Assembly (NCBI RefSeq): GCF_900459405.1 | Contig: NZ_UHFN01000007.1 | Location: forward strand, 1,984,001 to 2,048,000 | Reading direction: 5' to 3' | DNA: 64,000 nt | From: Streptococcus hyointestinalis | Lineage (GTDB): Bacteria; Bacillota; Bacilli; Lactobacillales; Streptococcaceae | Shown: one piece after another, positions 46,584 through 55,312 of the stretch | How the letters are laid out: each line of letters opens with the position of its first letter | Numbering within the stretch: position 1 is the first letter of the stretch | Position numbers and translations under genes: made by a program | The notes under the pieces: model-generated | Told to the model about the DNA's origin: nothing | What the model saw: only the letters and a program-made list of their open reading frames with translations | The model's database searches: none

Positions 46584-46627
46584 CGGTATAATATTTCTAA
46601 ATAGAACTTTTTTAGAGAGGAGATTGT

Positions 46628-47095
46628 ATGCCAGCCAGTAAAAAAGGGGGTTACCTAACCTTACACATCCAGCTGTTAAATGCGAGGCTCTTCAACTACC
46701 TCTTGGCTGCTGACGGGCGAGCGCTCTATTCAGCAGAGCAGGGGAAAATCCTCTCAAGCCTATGGGAAAAAGAGCCACAGACAGCTACGGAGCTTGCAGG
46801 TCACACAGGACTTGCCAATAACACACTAACAGCCATGCTCAAGCGCTTGATGGACCAAAAACTCATCCAATGTCTGTCACATCCAAAGGATAAGCGCAAA
46901 AAACTCTACACACTAACAGCCCTTGGAAAAGAACAGGAGATCATCGGCGATAAGGTCAGTCATCAATTAGCCGACATCTTTTATCAAGGCTTTTCAGAAG
47001 AAGAAATTGAGCAGGCAGACGGCTATCTAGAGCGTATCCTCCACAACCTAGAGGACGGACTCAAGAGAAAAAAGGAAAATAATCACAAGAACTGA
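46628..47095 (+). CDS. MarR-family regulator of the betaine/choline operon
   Basis: 155 residues with a winged helix-turn-helix: TATELAGHTGLANNTLTAMLKRLMDQ (about 52-77) and wing DKRKKLYTLT. AGAGGAG precedes the ATG. It is 15 bp upstream of the transporter ATPase gene, so it is the first gene of the operon and likely controls it. An analogous MarR gene precedes the pneumococcal choline transporter genes. The ligand is unknown. Confidence 0.85.
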   Translation: MPASKKGGYLTLHIQLLNARLFNYLLAADGRALYSAEQGKILSSLWEKEPQTATELAGHTGLANNTLTAMLKRLMDQKLIQCLSHPKDKRKKLYTLTALGKEQEIIGDKVSHQLADIFYQGFSEEEIEQADGYLERILHNLEDGLKRKKENNHKN

Positions 47096-47110
47096 TAGAA
47101 AGAGGATTAT

Positions 47111-47833
47111 ATGATTGACTTTTCACACGTAAGTCAACAGTACGGCGAGAGAATTGTCTTATCTGACATTACACTACATATCAAGCGGGGCGAGTTTTTT
47201 GTGCTGGTAGGTCCTAGCGGTAGCGGAAAAACCACACTTTTAAAAATGCTCAACCGTTTGATCACGCCAACTGCTGGCAGTATTTTGCGAAATGGCGTTG
47301 CTATTGACACCATCAATCTTAGGCAATTACGGCTTGAGACAGGCTATGTCTTGCAGCAAATCGCCCTCTTTCCAAATCTCACTGTGGCAGAAAATATCGA
47401 GCTCATCCCAGAGATGAAAGGCTGGGACGCCAAGAGACGCAAGAAAGCGAGCGATACTCTCCTTCAAAAAGTAGGACTTGCTCCTAGCAAATACCGCCAT
47501 CGCTACCCAAGCGAGCTCTCTGGTGGTGAGCAACAGCGTATTGGCATTTTACGGGCTATTATCACTAAGCCTGAGCTGCTTTTGATGGACGAGCCTTTTT
47601 CAGCGCTTGACCCCATCTCACGCAGGCAACTGCAAGACTTGACCAAGAGTTTACAAAAAGAGCTTGGCATGACGCTTGTCTTTGTCACCCATGATATGAA
47701 AGAGGCCATGCGACTGGCTGATCGCATTTGTGTCATCAATCAAGGCAAAATCGTCCAAGTAGATAGCCCACAGGCTATCAAAGAAGCACCGAAAAATGCC
47801 TTTGTTGCCCAGCTTTTTGAGACGGAGGATTAG
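47111..47833 (+). CDS. proV: Osmoprotectant/choline ABC transporter ATPase
   Basis: 240 residues. Walker A is GPSGSGKTT (about 35-43), the Q-loop VLQQ, the signature LSGGEQQRIGI, Walker B LLLMDEP, and the switch His in FVTHD. It lacks the C-terminal CBS domains of OpuA/OpuC ATPases, so ionic-strength sensing through CBS is not expected. It lies 3 bp before the permease gene. The substrate (choline, glycine betaine or carnitine) is inferred from the partner. Confidence 0.88.
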   Translation: MIDFSHVSQQYGERIVLSDITLHIKRGEFFVLVGPSGSGKTTLLKMLNRLITPTAGSILRNGVAIDTINLRQLRLETGYVLQQIALFPNLTVAENIELIPEMKGWDAKRRKKASDTLLQKVGLAPSKYRHRYPSELSGGEQQRIGILRAIITKPELLLMDEPFSALDPISRRQLQDLTKSLQKELGMTLVFVTHDMKEAMRLADRICVINQGKIVQVDSPQAIKEAPKNAFVAQLFETED

Positions 47834-47836
47834 ACC

Positions 47837-49360
47837 ATGGCTGCACTCATTTCAACATTTACCGACCGCTTTTGGGAGTGGACGACGAGCCTCCTTGAGC
47901 ATTTACAAATCTCACTGTTGAGTTTGCTCCTTGCCATGCTGATTGCCATTCCGCTAGGCATTGTCACAAGCAATTATAAACGCCTAAGCAGCCTTATCCT
48001 GCAAATCACAGGTATCTTTCAGACCATCCCTTCGCTTGCCTTGCTTGGACTGTTTATCCCATTTATGGGAATCGGGACACTACCTGCAACAGTCGCCCTT
48101 GTCCTCTACGCTATCTTTCCGATTTTACAAAACACCATCACCGCCATCCGACAAATTGACCCCAATCTGATTGAGGCAGCAACAGCTTTTGGGATGACAC
48201 GCTGGGAGCGTCTGAAAAAGTTTGAGCTAGCGCTGAGTCTGCCTGTCATCGTCTCTGGTGTGCGCACCTCAGCTGTCATGATTATCGGAACCGCAACGCT
48301 GGCGAGTCTAGTCGGCGCAGGTGGGCTTGGCTCCTTTATCCTTCTTGGTATCGACCGCAACAACCCCTCGCTCATCCTCATCGGCGCCATCTCATCGGCT
48401 CTACTCGCTCTTTTATTTAGCCTTGTCATCGGTCTTTTGGAAAAGGCAAAGCTTAAAACCATTTTACTATCACTGCTTGTTATGATTATAGGGCTTGGGG
48501 CTTCTTATGCGCCACAGTGGCTACCGCAGAAAAAACAAGAAACACTAGTCGTCGCTGGGAAAATGGGCGTTGAGCCTGATATTCTCATTCATATGTACAA
48601 GCTCTTCATCGAGGACAGCACAGACATCAAAGTCACTACAAAACCAAACTTCGGCAAGACCTCCTTTCTCTACGAAGCGCTCAAATCAGGTGATATTGAC
48701 ATCTATCCAGAGTTTACAGGCACCATCACCTCAAGCCTGCTCAAAAATCCTCCTCAAGTCTCAAACGACCCTACAGCCGTCTACAAAGCAGCAAAGACAG
48801 GCATTTTAAAGCAGGACAAACTAGTGCTCCTAAAGCCTATGGCTTACCAAAACACCTATGCCATCGCTGTCAAAAAAAGCTACGCCAAAGAGCACGATCT
48901 CAAAACCATCAGCGACCTCAAAAAGGTCGAAAATACCGCAAAAGCTGGCTTTACGCTAGAGTTTAACGACCGTGAGGATGGCAATCTAGGACTCAAAAAC
49001 CGCTACGGCTTAAACCTTTCGGTCTCCACTATGGAGCCCTCACTCAGATACCAAGCCATCAATGCTAATGAGGTCCAGATTATCGACGCCTACTCAACGG
49101 ATAGCGAATTGATTCAATATAACCTAACCACACTAACAGACGATAAACAGCTCTTTCCACCCTACCAAGGAGCTCCGCTCATGACAGAGGAAACCCGAAA
49201 GAAATACCCACAGGTCGAAAAAGCCCTCAACAAGCTAGCAGGAAAGATTTCCGAAAAAGACATGCAAGAGATGAACTACGCTGTCGCAGTCAAGGGCAAA
49301 TCTGCCTCCACCGTCGCTAAAAATTACCTGACCAAACACCAACTACTAAGCAAAAACTAA
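47837..49360 (+). CDS. proWX: Choline/betaine ABC permease fused to substrate-binding protein
   Basis: 507 residues. The N-terminal permease (1-205, about five to six membrane segments, EAA-like loop [23 protein letters not shown]) is followed by a further membrane segment (about 212-230). A C-terminal OpuAC-type binding domain starts near residue 238: [47 protein letters not shown]. Fusion tethers the receptor to the outer face. It pairs with the ATPase upstream for osmoprotectant or choline uptake. Confidence 0.9.
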   Translation: MAALISTFTDRFWEWTTSLLEHLQISLLSLLLAMLIAIPLGIVTSNYKRLSSLILQITGIFQTIPSLALLGLFIPFMGIGTLPATVALVLYAIFPILQNTITAIRQIDPNLIEAATAFGMTRWERLKKFELALSLPVIVSGVRTSAVMIIGTATLASLVGAGGLGSFILLGIDRNNPSLILIGAISSALLALLFSLVIGLLEKAKLKTILLSLLVMIIGLGASYAPQWLPQKKQETLVVAGKMGVEPDILIHMYKLFIEDSTDIKVTTKPNFGKTSFLYEALKSGDIDIYPEFTGTITSSLLKNPPQVSNDPTAVYKAAKTGILKQDKLVLLKPMAYQNTYAIAVKKSYAKEHDLKTISDLKKVENTAKAGFTLEFNDREDGNLGLKNRYGLNLSVSTMEPSLRYQAINANEVQIIDAYSTDSELIQYNLTTLTDDKQLFPPYQGAPLMTEETRKKYPQVEKALNKLAGKISEKDMQEMNYAVAVKGKSASTVAKNYLTKHQLLSKN

Positions 49361-49371
49361 AGGAGACCATT

Positions 49372-49878
49372 ATGAAGGCTACACAACTATCCATTGACAC
49401 GCTAGATCGTGCTAGAGAGCGCTTCTTAGAGACTTTAGAAGAGATGACACTGGATGAGGCAAACACCATGCCACAGCCCCTTATCAAGTCAGTCACTTGG
49501 CTCATCTGGCACACCAGTCGCACCATTGACTATCAAATCTCAAACTTGGCAGGTCTTTCTCCTGTCTGGTTTGACGGGCACAAAGAAGCCTTTAGACTTG
49601 ATTTGCCTGATGATACAGAGGACTGGAAGCACACGCCACAAGAAGCTGCCAAAGTCATCGCACCCAGTAAAGAAGTCTTGATAAACTACCTCAACGCTGC
49701 TATCACACGTACTCACAACTATCTAGAAAATCTACCAGAAGAAAGCTTATCAGACATCATTGATACCAGCTGGACACCTGCTGTTACACGACAAGTCCGT
49801 ATCGTCTCTACCATTGATGACGCCGTCATGCACTCTGGACAAGCCGTCTACAGCAAACGACTGGTTTTAGGACACTAA
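49372..49878 (+). CDS. DinB-family protein
   Basis: 168 residues, a four-helix-bundle of the DinB/YfiT superfamily. The metal-binding histidines of the family are suggested by LIWHTSRTIDYQ (about 43-54) and by AVMHSGQAVYSKR near the C-terminus. It follows proWX by 11 bp with AAGGAG before the ATG, so it may be the last gene of that operon. Possible thiol-dependent S-transferase or metal-dependent hydrolase; the substrate is unknown. Confidence 0.82.
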   Translation: MKATQLSIDTLDRARERFLETLEEMTLDEANTMPQPLIKSVTWLIWHTSRTIDYQISNLAGLSPVWFDGHKEAFRLDLPDDTEDWKHTPQEAAKVIAPSKEVLINYLNAAITRTHNYLENLPEESLSDIIDTSWTPAVTRQVRIVSTIDDAVMHSGQAVYSKRLVLGH

Positions 49879-49880
49879 AA

Positions 49881-49935
49881 GAGCTCTTCCCTTTAGGAAG
49901 AGCTCTCCTTGCAAGCTCATTGAGCTTGTTTTTTT
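49881..49935 (+). terminator. Tandem terminators after the DinB gene
   Basis: The first hairpin is GAGCTCTTCC (49881-49890)/GGAAGAGCTC (49896-49905). The second is CAAGCTC (49912-49918)/GAGCTTG (49922-49928), followed by seven T. The second is the stronger for the plus strand. Confidence 0.85.
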
Positions 49936-51079
49936 ATCCCCAAAACTGCTGGACAATGGCTTGACCTTGCTTGATTTTAGCCCATTGCTGGTCGATAGAG
50001 AGCTCATTACCACTATCACATGAGGCAAAGCCACACTGATGAGACAGGTAAAGACGCTCTTTTGGTAAAATACTAGCTGCTTTTTCAAGGCTATCTAGGA
50101 CACGCTTCTCATCATCAAGCCCTGATGTCTTGCTAGAGAGAAGTCCCAGTACCACTTCTGCGTCCTTATCCTTGAGAACTGAGAGCGCCTCTAGGTCACC
50201 TGCACGCTCATCATCCCACTCAAGGAAAAAGCGGTCATAGTGCTGGTCACGCAGGAACTTCTCTGCGATAGCTTCATAAGTCCCACCAGATGCTGAGCGA
50301 CTCTCGTAGTTACCACGGCAATTGTGTGTCCAGACCGTCAGACCAAGCTCATGTGCAAAGTCGACCACTTCATTATTGATAGCGATAAAGGCATCCGCCA
50401 AGTCCGCAAGGTCGCTGTTGCCTTCTCTAAAGAAACTGTCTGGATTGCTCTCATCAAAGAGCTCCCAAAGGCAATCATCAAACTGAACAATCTCACCACC
50501 AGCCGCCTTGTAGTCGGTCAAAAACTCTTTGTAAGCACCAATCACGCCAGCTCGCAACTCTTCTTGTGTCTTGTAGACCTCGTCCTCTCCGTAGAGCCCA
50601 TCAAAAACAGATAGCTCGGTAAAGGCGTGCGCAGGTCCCCAGACCGTAATCTTGCTCGTCGTATCGCCTGCTTGCTCCTTAACGTCCTTGTAAATCTCTA
50701 GGAAATGGTGATTTTTACCAGACAAGGGCTCTGTAATGCGCAGTCCGATGTCTTTACGGGTTTCATATTGACCACCGTCATGGTCTTTAAAGGTATAGCC
50801 GTTTTCTGCGATGTAGCGCTCAATACCTGTAAAACCCCAAAGAAAATCAAGGTGCCACATGGACTTAGAGTACTCGCCATCTGTCACAATATCAATGCCA
50901 TTTGCCTTTTGGTCAGCGATAATCTGGCGAATCGCTTTTTCTTCTGTGTCCTTGTAGCCGTCAAAGTCCTCATAGAAAGGATAGCGGATATCGTCACGGT
51001 GTTCGATTTGTGTTTTATAAGCTTTGAGTTCCTCTGGGCGTAACAGTGAGCCCACCAGTTGAAATCTTGATTTTGTCAT
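49934..51079 (-). CDS. MetE-like (cobalamin-independent methionine synthase C-terminal domain) protein
   Basis: 381 residues, of the YxjG/YxjH group. It is a single TIM barrel equivalent to the catalytic half of MetE, without the N-terminal half. Expected zinc ligands are visible: His/Cys in WTHNCRGNY and Cys in HQCGFASCDSGN near the C-terminus, with the Glu in FLEWDDE. Relatives transfer methyl groups to homocysteine from folates or other donors. The true donor here is unknown. A run of ATAAAG repeats lies just upstream of its GAGG ribosome site. Confidence 0.85.
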   Translation of the reverse strand: MTKSRFQLVGSLLRPEELKAYKTQIEHRDDIRYPFYEDFDGYKDTEEKAIRQIIADQKANGIDIVTDGEYSKSMWHLDFLWGFTGIERYIAENGYTFKDHDGGQYETRKDIGLRITEPLSGKNHHFLEIYKDVKEQAGDTTSKITVWGPAHAFTELSVFDGLYGEDEVYKTQEELRAGVIGAYKEFLTDYKAAGGEIVQFDDCLWELFDESNPDSFFREGNSDLADLADAFIAINNEVVDFAHELGLTVWTHNCRGNYESRSASGGTYEAIAEKFLRDQHYDRFFLEWDDERAGDLEALSVLKDKDAEVVLGLLSSKTSGLDDEKRVLDSLEKAASILPKERLYLSHQCGFASCDSGNELSIDQQWAKIKQGQAIVQQFWG

Positions 51080-51085
51080 ATCTCT

Positions 51086-51113
51086 TTCCTCTTTATCTTT
51101 ATCTTTATCTTTA
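51086..51113 (-). repeat. ATAAAG tandem repeat in the 5' region of the MetE-like gene
   Basis: About four copies of a 6-bp unit (CTTTAT on the plus strand, ATAAAG on the minus strand) end just before the GAGG ribosome site. A -10 TAGAAT with a TTTTCA -35 (17-bp spacing) lies further upstream, near 51130-51160. Slippage would change leader length. Confidence 0.7.
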
Positions 51114-51306
51114 TTATGCTTGCTATTCTAACAAAGATAAAGCCACTTGAAAAATAGTTATTTCCAAGGTTTTCATATAGATAAGAACTATACCCACAAT
51201 ATGTAAAAATTTTATATAAAACCTATTGATATTTCTTATATATAAAAATATAATATATATAAAGATATGATATATCAAAAATTTACATACTACTCAGGAG
51301 GTTGAC

Positions 51307-51636
51307 ATGGCGCATTTTCCAACATCTGCTGTGGTGATTGAGTTTTTGATTCTAGCCATTGTCGATGAGCAGGATTCCTATGGCTATGAGATTAGCCGGA
51401 CCATAAAGCTCATCGCAGACATCAAAGAGTCCTCACTTTACCCCATTTTAAAAAGGCTGGAAAAAGCGGGTTTTGTGACGACTTATTCGCAAGAACATCA
51501 AGGACGCAAGCGCAAGTACTATCGCATCACAGACTCAGGCAAAGACGAGCTGACCTTTCTCAAGAAAGAATGGCAGACTTACACAGAGACTATTTTAGGC
51601 ATTATCGAAGGGAGTATAAGACATGAAAAAGACTGA
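51307..51636 (+). CDS. PadR-family transcriptional regulator
   Basis: 109 residues with a winged helix: AVVIEFLILAIVDEQDSYGY at the start, then SSLYPILKRLEKAGFVTTY and GRKRKYYRITDSG, typical of short (PadR-s2) regulators. AGGAGG precedes the ATG. It begins the operon with the next two genes (overlap 14 bp). The upstream region is very AT-rich with repeated ATATAAA/GATATATC elements that could be its operator. PadR-DUF1700-DUF4097 units usually respond to envelope stress or antimicrobials in relatives. Confidence 0.9.
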   Translation: MAHFPTSAVVIEFLILAIVDEQDSYGYEISRTIKLIADIKESSLYPILKRLEKAGFVTTYSQEHQGRKRKYYRITDSGKDELTFLKKEWQTYTETILGIIEGSIRHEKD

Positions 51637-52204
51637 ATACCTAGCAGAACTAGACCGCTATCTGCGTAAACTACCAGAAGCCGACTACAAGGAGGCGATG
51701 GAATATTTTACAGAATATTTTGACGAAGCAGGCGAGGACAAGGAAGAAGAGGTCATCCGTGAGCTGGGCACACCAAAAGAGGCAGCCAGCGAGATTATCC
51801 ACAATATCCTTGGAAAGACCCTTGTCGAGGACAAGCCACGCTCCTACAAGCAAACACTCACGATAGCGGTTTTAGCCATTCTAGCAGCGCCTATCGGACT
51901 GCCTCTTGTTATTGCTTTATTGGGCTTTCTTTTAGGAGTTGCTCTCTTTATCCTTGGTATCCTATTAGCTGGTGTGATATTACTACTTGCGCTCTTTGCT
52001 GTAGGTATCTTTTACATGGTTGATGCGGTCAATCTCTGGCAGCAAGTCTCGCTATCAGCAGCCAGTATCAGCTTTGGCGGAGGGATGTTCGCTGTTGGGG
52101 TTGGGCTGTTAGCTTGTCTCATCCTCTACCAGCTCATCAAACTGTGTGGACGTGGGTTGTTACTGCTCATTCACACACTGACTAAAAAAGGAGAAAAAGC
52201 ATGA
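51623..52204 (+). CDS. DUF1700 family membrane protein
   Basis: 193 residues. The N-terminal 75 residues form a helical cytosolic domain (YLAELDRYLRKLPEADYKEAMEY, EELGTPKEAA-like segment RELGTPKEAASEI). Three to four membrane segments follow from about residue 80. It overlaps padR by 14 bp and the next gene by 4 bp (ATGA). Related proteins interact with the neighbouring DUF4097 protein and PadR; the function is not established. Confidence 0.87.
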   Translation: MKKTEYLAELDRYLRKLPEADYKEAMEYFTEYFDEAGEDKEEEVIRELGTPKEAASEIIHNILGKTLVEDKPRSYKQTLTIAVLAILAAPIGLPLVIALLGFLLGVALFILGILLAGVILLLALFAVGIFYMVDAVNLWQQVSLSAASISFGGGMFAVGVGLLACLILYQLIKLCGRGLLLLIHTLTKKGEKA

Positions 52205-53013
52205 AAACAGGAACAAAAGTGGTATTAGGAATTGCACTAAGCTTTAGTTTATTGGGCATTTTCTTTGGCGTCTTTGGCTATTACACCGGAGGCATTGATG
52301 ATATTAGAGCCAAAGCAGAAGCTACTACCCAAAAGTACAGTAAGACTTTTGACAAGCTCGACTCGCTTACAGTCTCTGGAGAGAATTATCTGACTGTCAC
52401 ATCTGGTAATGTCACAAAACCAACGCTAACTTATACCAAAGTCAAAGCTCAAAATTCAATTTACACGACAGACTACAGCTTCAAAAATGGAGAGCTGACT
52501 CTTAATAGTAAAGCTAACTATGCCAGTAGACATATTTCCGGTGGATTATTAGACCTTGCTGGAGAAGGCTTTAGCTTTGATAATCAAATCACACTTACCT
52601 TACCTAAGAATAGCAACCTAAAGACTATCTCAGTAAGCAATAACAGTGGATTCATTCTTAAAAATCTAAGACTTAAAGACACCACCATCGAAACAAGCAG
52701 CTACTTTGAAACGACAAATGTTAACCTCGATAGCACCAAGCTATCCGTCAACTACAACACCATCGATATAAAGCAAACCACATTGATAAACACAAGTATC
52801 ACTATTAAAGATGGGGACTTTGAAGGCAATGGTCTGACCTTTAAGCAAAAAAATAGCATCATCGCTGATGGCATAGACATTTCTCTCAATGACTATAATC
52901 TCACTGTCACGCACAACTCTGAAGGAGACGATGACATCACAAAACGCCTAACAGCTTCTAGCGAAAACACACTCAACCTGGTAGCTAGAGACGATGATAT
53001 CACCGTTCAATAA
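52201..53013 (+). CDS. DUF4097-like beta-strand repeat protein
   Basis: 270 residues. One N-terminal membrane helix or signal anchor (VVLGIALSFSLLGIFFGVFGYY, about 7-28) precedes an external domain of repeated beta strands rich in Asn, Thr and Ser (LKTISVSNNSGF, TTIETSSYFETTNVNLD). This is a beta-solenoid as in DUF4097 adhesin-like proteins. Third gene of the PadR operon, before a strong terminator. No catalytic motif is seen. Probable surface component of a stress response. Confidence 0.8.
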   Translation: MKTGTKVVLGIALSFSLLGIFFGVFGYYTGGIDDIRAKAEATTQKYSKTFDKLDSLTVSGENYLTVTSGNVTKPTLTYTKVKAQNSIYTTDYSFKNGELTLNSKANYASRHISGGLLDLAGEGFSFDNQITLTLPKNSNLKTISVSNNSGFILKNLRLKDTTIETSSYFETTNVNLDSTKLSVNYNTIDIKQTTLINTSITIKDGDFEGNGLTFKQKNSIIADGIDISLNDYNLTVTHNSEGDDDITKRLTASSENTLNLVARDDDITVQ

Positions 53014-53043
53014 AAAAAGCGAACCTCATAGGTTCGTTTTTTT
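53014..53043. terminator. Bidirectional terminator
   Basis: CGAACCT (53020-53026) pairs with AGGTTCG (53030-53036) between A and T runs. It serves the PadR operon and the convergent DUF1304 gene. Confidence 0.9.
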
Positions 53044-53398
53044 AAAAGAGTAAACTCAAGAGCGCTAAAATAGCAAGACCTGCTTGTTTTAGGATGATTT
53101 TCTTATCAACAGTGATGGCACCGTAAGCGGCAACTGCAACCACATAAATCAAAAAGACCGTTACCAACTCCACACTGTGTGCTCCAAAAAGACCGTAGAG
53201 CAAGAAAACACCGATTAAACCATTGTAGACTCCTTGGTTTTTAAAGAGGTTATCAACCGACGGACGGCTGAGCTCTTCCTTGTCCGTACTGAAAACACGA
53301 CTCGTTGCCTCTGACTGAGTCGCAAAAGTCTCCAAGTACATGATATAAAAATGCTCCAAAGCAACCAATGTTGCTAAAACAACAGTAATAAGTGACAT
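53042..53398 (-). CDS. DUF1304 family membrane protein
   Basis: 118 residues with four predicted membrane segments. The N-terminus (VLATLVALEHFYIMYLE) and NLFKNQGVYNGLIG are characteristic of the family. GGAG precedes the ATG. Function unknown. It stands alone between a terminator and a csRNA gene. Confidence 0.88.
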   Translation of the reverse strand: MSLITVVLATLVALEHFYIMYLETFATQSEATSRVFSTDKEELSRPSVDNLFKNQGVYNGLIGVFLLYGLFGAHSVELVTVFLIYVVAVAAYGAITVDKKIILKQAGLAILALLSLLF

Positions 53399-53493
53399 GC
53401 TTTTTCTCCTTCAATATAACAAATGTAACATAGCCAAGGACAAGTATATCCTAGCTCACTCAAAAAAGCAACTGACTTGCTCATTTGTCAAGA

Positions 53494-53561
53494 CAAAACG
53501 AAAGAGCCCCAGTGCACTAGGACTCTCTCAGGAGATTTATGAAAAAGAAAAGTTTTAGGAT
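53494..53561 (-). ncRNA. csRNA-type small RNA (CiaR-dependent), copy B
   Basis: The predicted transcript is the same as copy A base for base. It contains an anti-ribosome-site/anti-start segment (complement of 53530-53546) and a terminator hairpin (53503-53526) followed by a T-rich tail. Only the promoter region differs slightly (ACGC for ATAC next to the -10). It lies between the DUF1304 and quinone reductase genes, both on the same strand. Confidence 0.8.
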
Positions 53562-53567
53562 GACTAT

Positions 53568-53600
53568 AGTATAGCTACGCTGGCTTAAAGAAACCTTAAA
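53568..53600 (-). promoter_or_regulatory. CiaR box and -10 of csRNA copy B
   Basis: Minus strand TTTAAG-GTTTC-TTTAAG (complement of 53584-53600) with TATACT exactly 10 bp downstream (53568-53573). A third TTTAAG lies at 53605-53610. Confidence 0.82.
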
Positions 53601-53612
53601 CAAACTTAAACT

Positions 53613-54164
53613 TTAGAGAGTCGCTAGAAATTTTTCCCGCTTTTTCGCTGTTGACTGACTTATACCACCCAAATGTTTCCAAGAAAAGTGCTGGATACCG
53701 ATTTGTTTGAGGGTGGATTTGACCGAGCTATTGATACAATTTCCCGCAAAATAACGCAGATAAAAGGTTGTTGACGTCGATGTGGTCACTACCTCATCTG
53801 ATGTGATGTTGGTCAATAGTCCCTTGACGCCAGTTTTGGTTGGACAGTAAGCAAAGTTCATCTTCAGTACCTTGTCAAAAAAGCCTTTAAAGATAGCAGG
53901 GATATTGTTCCACCAAATGGGGCTTACAATGATGAGCTTGTCCGTCTTTGCCAGTTGCTCTTGATAGTGGCGCACCAGCGAGTTTAGCGTTTCTCCCGTC
54001 TTAAAGAGAGCCAGCTCCTCACGGGTATAGACAGGTTTAAAGCCATCCTTGTACAAGTCAATGACAGCTAGGTCTTCTGTGGCATATTTTGCGAGGAGCT
54101 TTTCCAAGATAGCGTGATTAAAGCTTTTGTCATAAGGATGGGCATAGATGATGGTCGTTTGCAT
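53613..54164 (-). CDS. NAD(P)H dehydrogenase (quinone), flavodoxin-like fold
   Basis: 183 residues from the ATG at 54164, preceded by AAGGAG. The N-terminal strand and phosphate loop TTIIYAHPYDKSFNHAI fit FMN binding. IIVSPIWWNNIPAIFKGFFDKV is the typical second flavin/active-site segment of the NQO1/MdaB/YwrO group. It reduces quinones or related electrophiles with NAD(P)H. It follows the TetR pseudogene by 10 bp, so that regulator presumably controlled it. Confidence 0.88.
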   Translation of the reverse strand: MQTTIIYAHPYDKSFNHAILEKLLAKYATEDLAVIDLYKDGFKPVYTREELALFKTGETLNSLVRHYQEQLAKTDKLIIVSPIWWNNIPAIFKGFFDKVLKMNFAYCPTKTGVKGLLTNITSDEVVTTSTSTTFYLRYFAGNCINSSVKSTLKQIGIQHFSWKHLGGISQSTAKKREKFLATL

Positions 54165-54174
54165 ATTAGTCTCC

Positions 54175-54752
54175 TTACCCAAAGTAAATGCTAATCATTT
54201 GTGCGATATTGTGCTCAATCTGAGCTTGGCTGATATCCATAAGGTCAGCTCGAGACACGAGCAGAGCAAGCCCTGTAATGTAGCTCCACAGATGGATGAG
54301 TGCTTGCTGCGTCTCTCTTTTAGTATCATGATTGAGCGCTGTGATGGCTTTTTGAAAATAGCTAAGAGTAGGCGGATGAGCACTTTTGTCTGATTCTAGG
54401 TCAGCTAGGCAGACCGGCACCAAGGTGCTGTCTAAAAAGAGAGCGTTAAAATAGTGAGGATGGCAGTAGCAAAAGCAACAAAGTTAGTCCCCATTTTTAG
54501 CAAACGCTGACGGTCACTAGCAGTCTCAGTAATGTCCTGCAGTAAAGCCTCAACAAAAATAGCTCTAATCTCAGCAAGCACAGTATCAAGATAGTCCTGT
54601 TTATTTTTAAAATACTTGTAGGGACTACCATGACTGACCTGACATTTTTCTGCAATCAAGCGCAGAGAAATGGTCTCTACACCATATTGTTCAACATAAT
54701 CTAGCCCAGTTTGAATCAGCTTTTCTCGCAGTTGTGTAGGTTTTCTTGGCAT
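54175..54752 (-). pseudogene. TetR-family regulator disrupted by a 1-bp deletion
   Basis: From the ATG at 54752 (AAGGAGAGG upstream) the frame encodes PRKPTQLREKLIQTGLDYVE and a clear helix-turn-helix (ISLRLIAEKCQVSHGSPYKYFKNKQDYLD). It then runs into a stop at 54432. Another frame (continuing HPHYFNALFLDSTLVPVCL and ending at 54175) carries the rest of the ligand-binding domain. Adding one base near 54460-54463 joins the two into about 192 residues. A sequencing error cannot be excluded. Loss would free expression of the downstream quinone reductase. Confidence 0.8.
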
Positions 54753-54842
54753 AGCCTCTCCTTTCACATAATAAGTAGACACTGTAAACTTATTTTAAAA
54801 ACCTATCCAAATGTCAAGAAACAAAACACCCCTTTAAAACCT

Positions 54843-54870
54843 TTGCCTTCACCTGTAATCGTGATATAAT
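54843..54870 (+). promoter_or_regulatory. ybaB promoter
   Basis: TTGCCT (54843-54848) and TATAAT (54865-54870) with 16-bp spacing and an extended TGA element. The leader is about 95 nt. Confidence 0.65.
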
Positions 54871-54973
54871 GAATAAGGGCTTTAGAAACACCTTAACTTA
54901 GGAAAACAATAAGGCAAAATCAGACAACAACAAACAAGGTCTACCCCTTGCTACGAAAGGAACTTACAATCTT

Positions 54974-55273
54974 ATGATGAATATGCAAAACATGCTGAAG
55001 CAGGCACAAAAGCTTCAAAAGCAAATGGAAAAAAAACAAGCAGAGCTTGCTAGTACGACTTTTGTGGGCAAATCTGCCCAAGATTTAGTGACTGCGACCT
55101 TTACAGGCGATAAAAAGCTGGTCTCTATTGACTACAAGGAAGCCATCGTCGATCCTGACGATATCGAGACTCTCCAAGATATGACAACGCAAGCTATCAA
55201 CGATGCACTTGCTCAAGTTGATGCGGCAACTCAAAAGACTATGGGCGCTTTTGCTGGTAAATTGCCCTTCTAA
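54974..55273 (+). CDS. YbaB/EbfC nucleoid-associated protein
   Basis: 99 residues, the normal size. The N-terminal helix is [22 protein letters not shown], followed by a small beta sheet ([17 protein letters not shown]) and a C-terminal helix ([20 protein letters not shown]). It forms dimers that bind DNA in known relatives. Two adjacent ATG codons (54974, 54977) are possible starts. AAAGGA lies 12 bases upstream. It is separate from dnaX and recR here. Confidence 0.92.
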   Translation: MMNMQNMLKQAQKLQKQMEKKQAELASTTFVGKSAQDLVTATFTGDKKLVSIDYKEAIVDPDDIETLQDMTTQAINDALAQVDAATQKTMGAFAGKLPF

Positions 55274-55279
55274 GCGAAA

Positions 55280-55312
55280 AACCTTCCGCGATCAAGCAGA
55301 AGGTTCTTTTTA
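55280..55312 (+). terminator. ybaB terminator
   Basis: AACCTTC (55280-55286) pairs with GAAGGTT (55299-55305) and CTTTTT follows. Confidence 0.8.
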
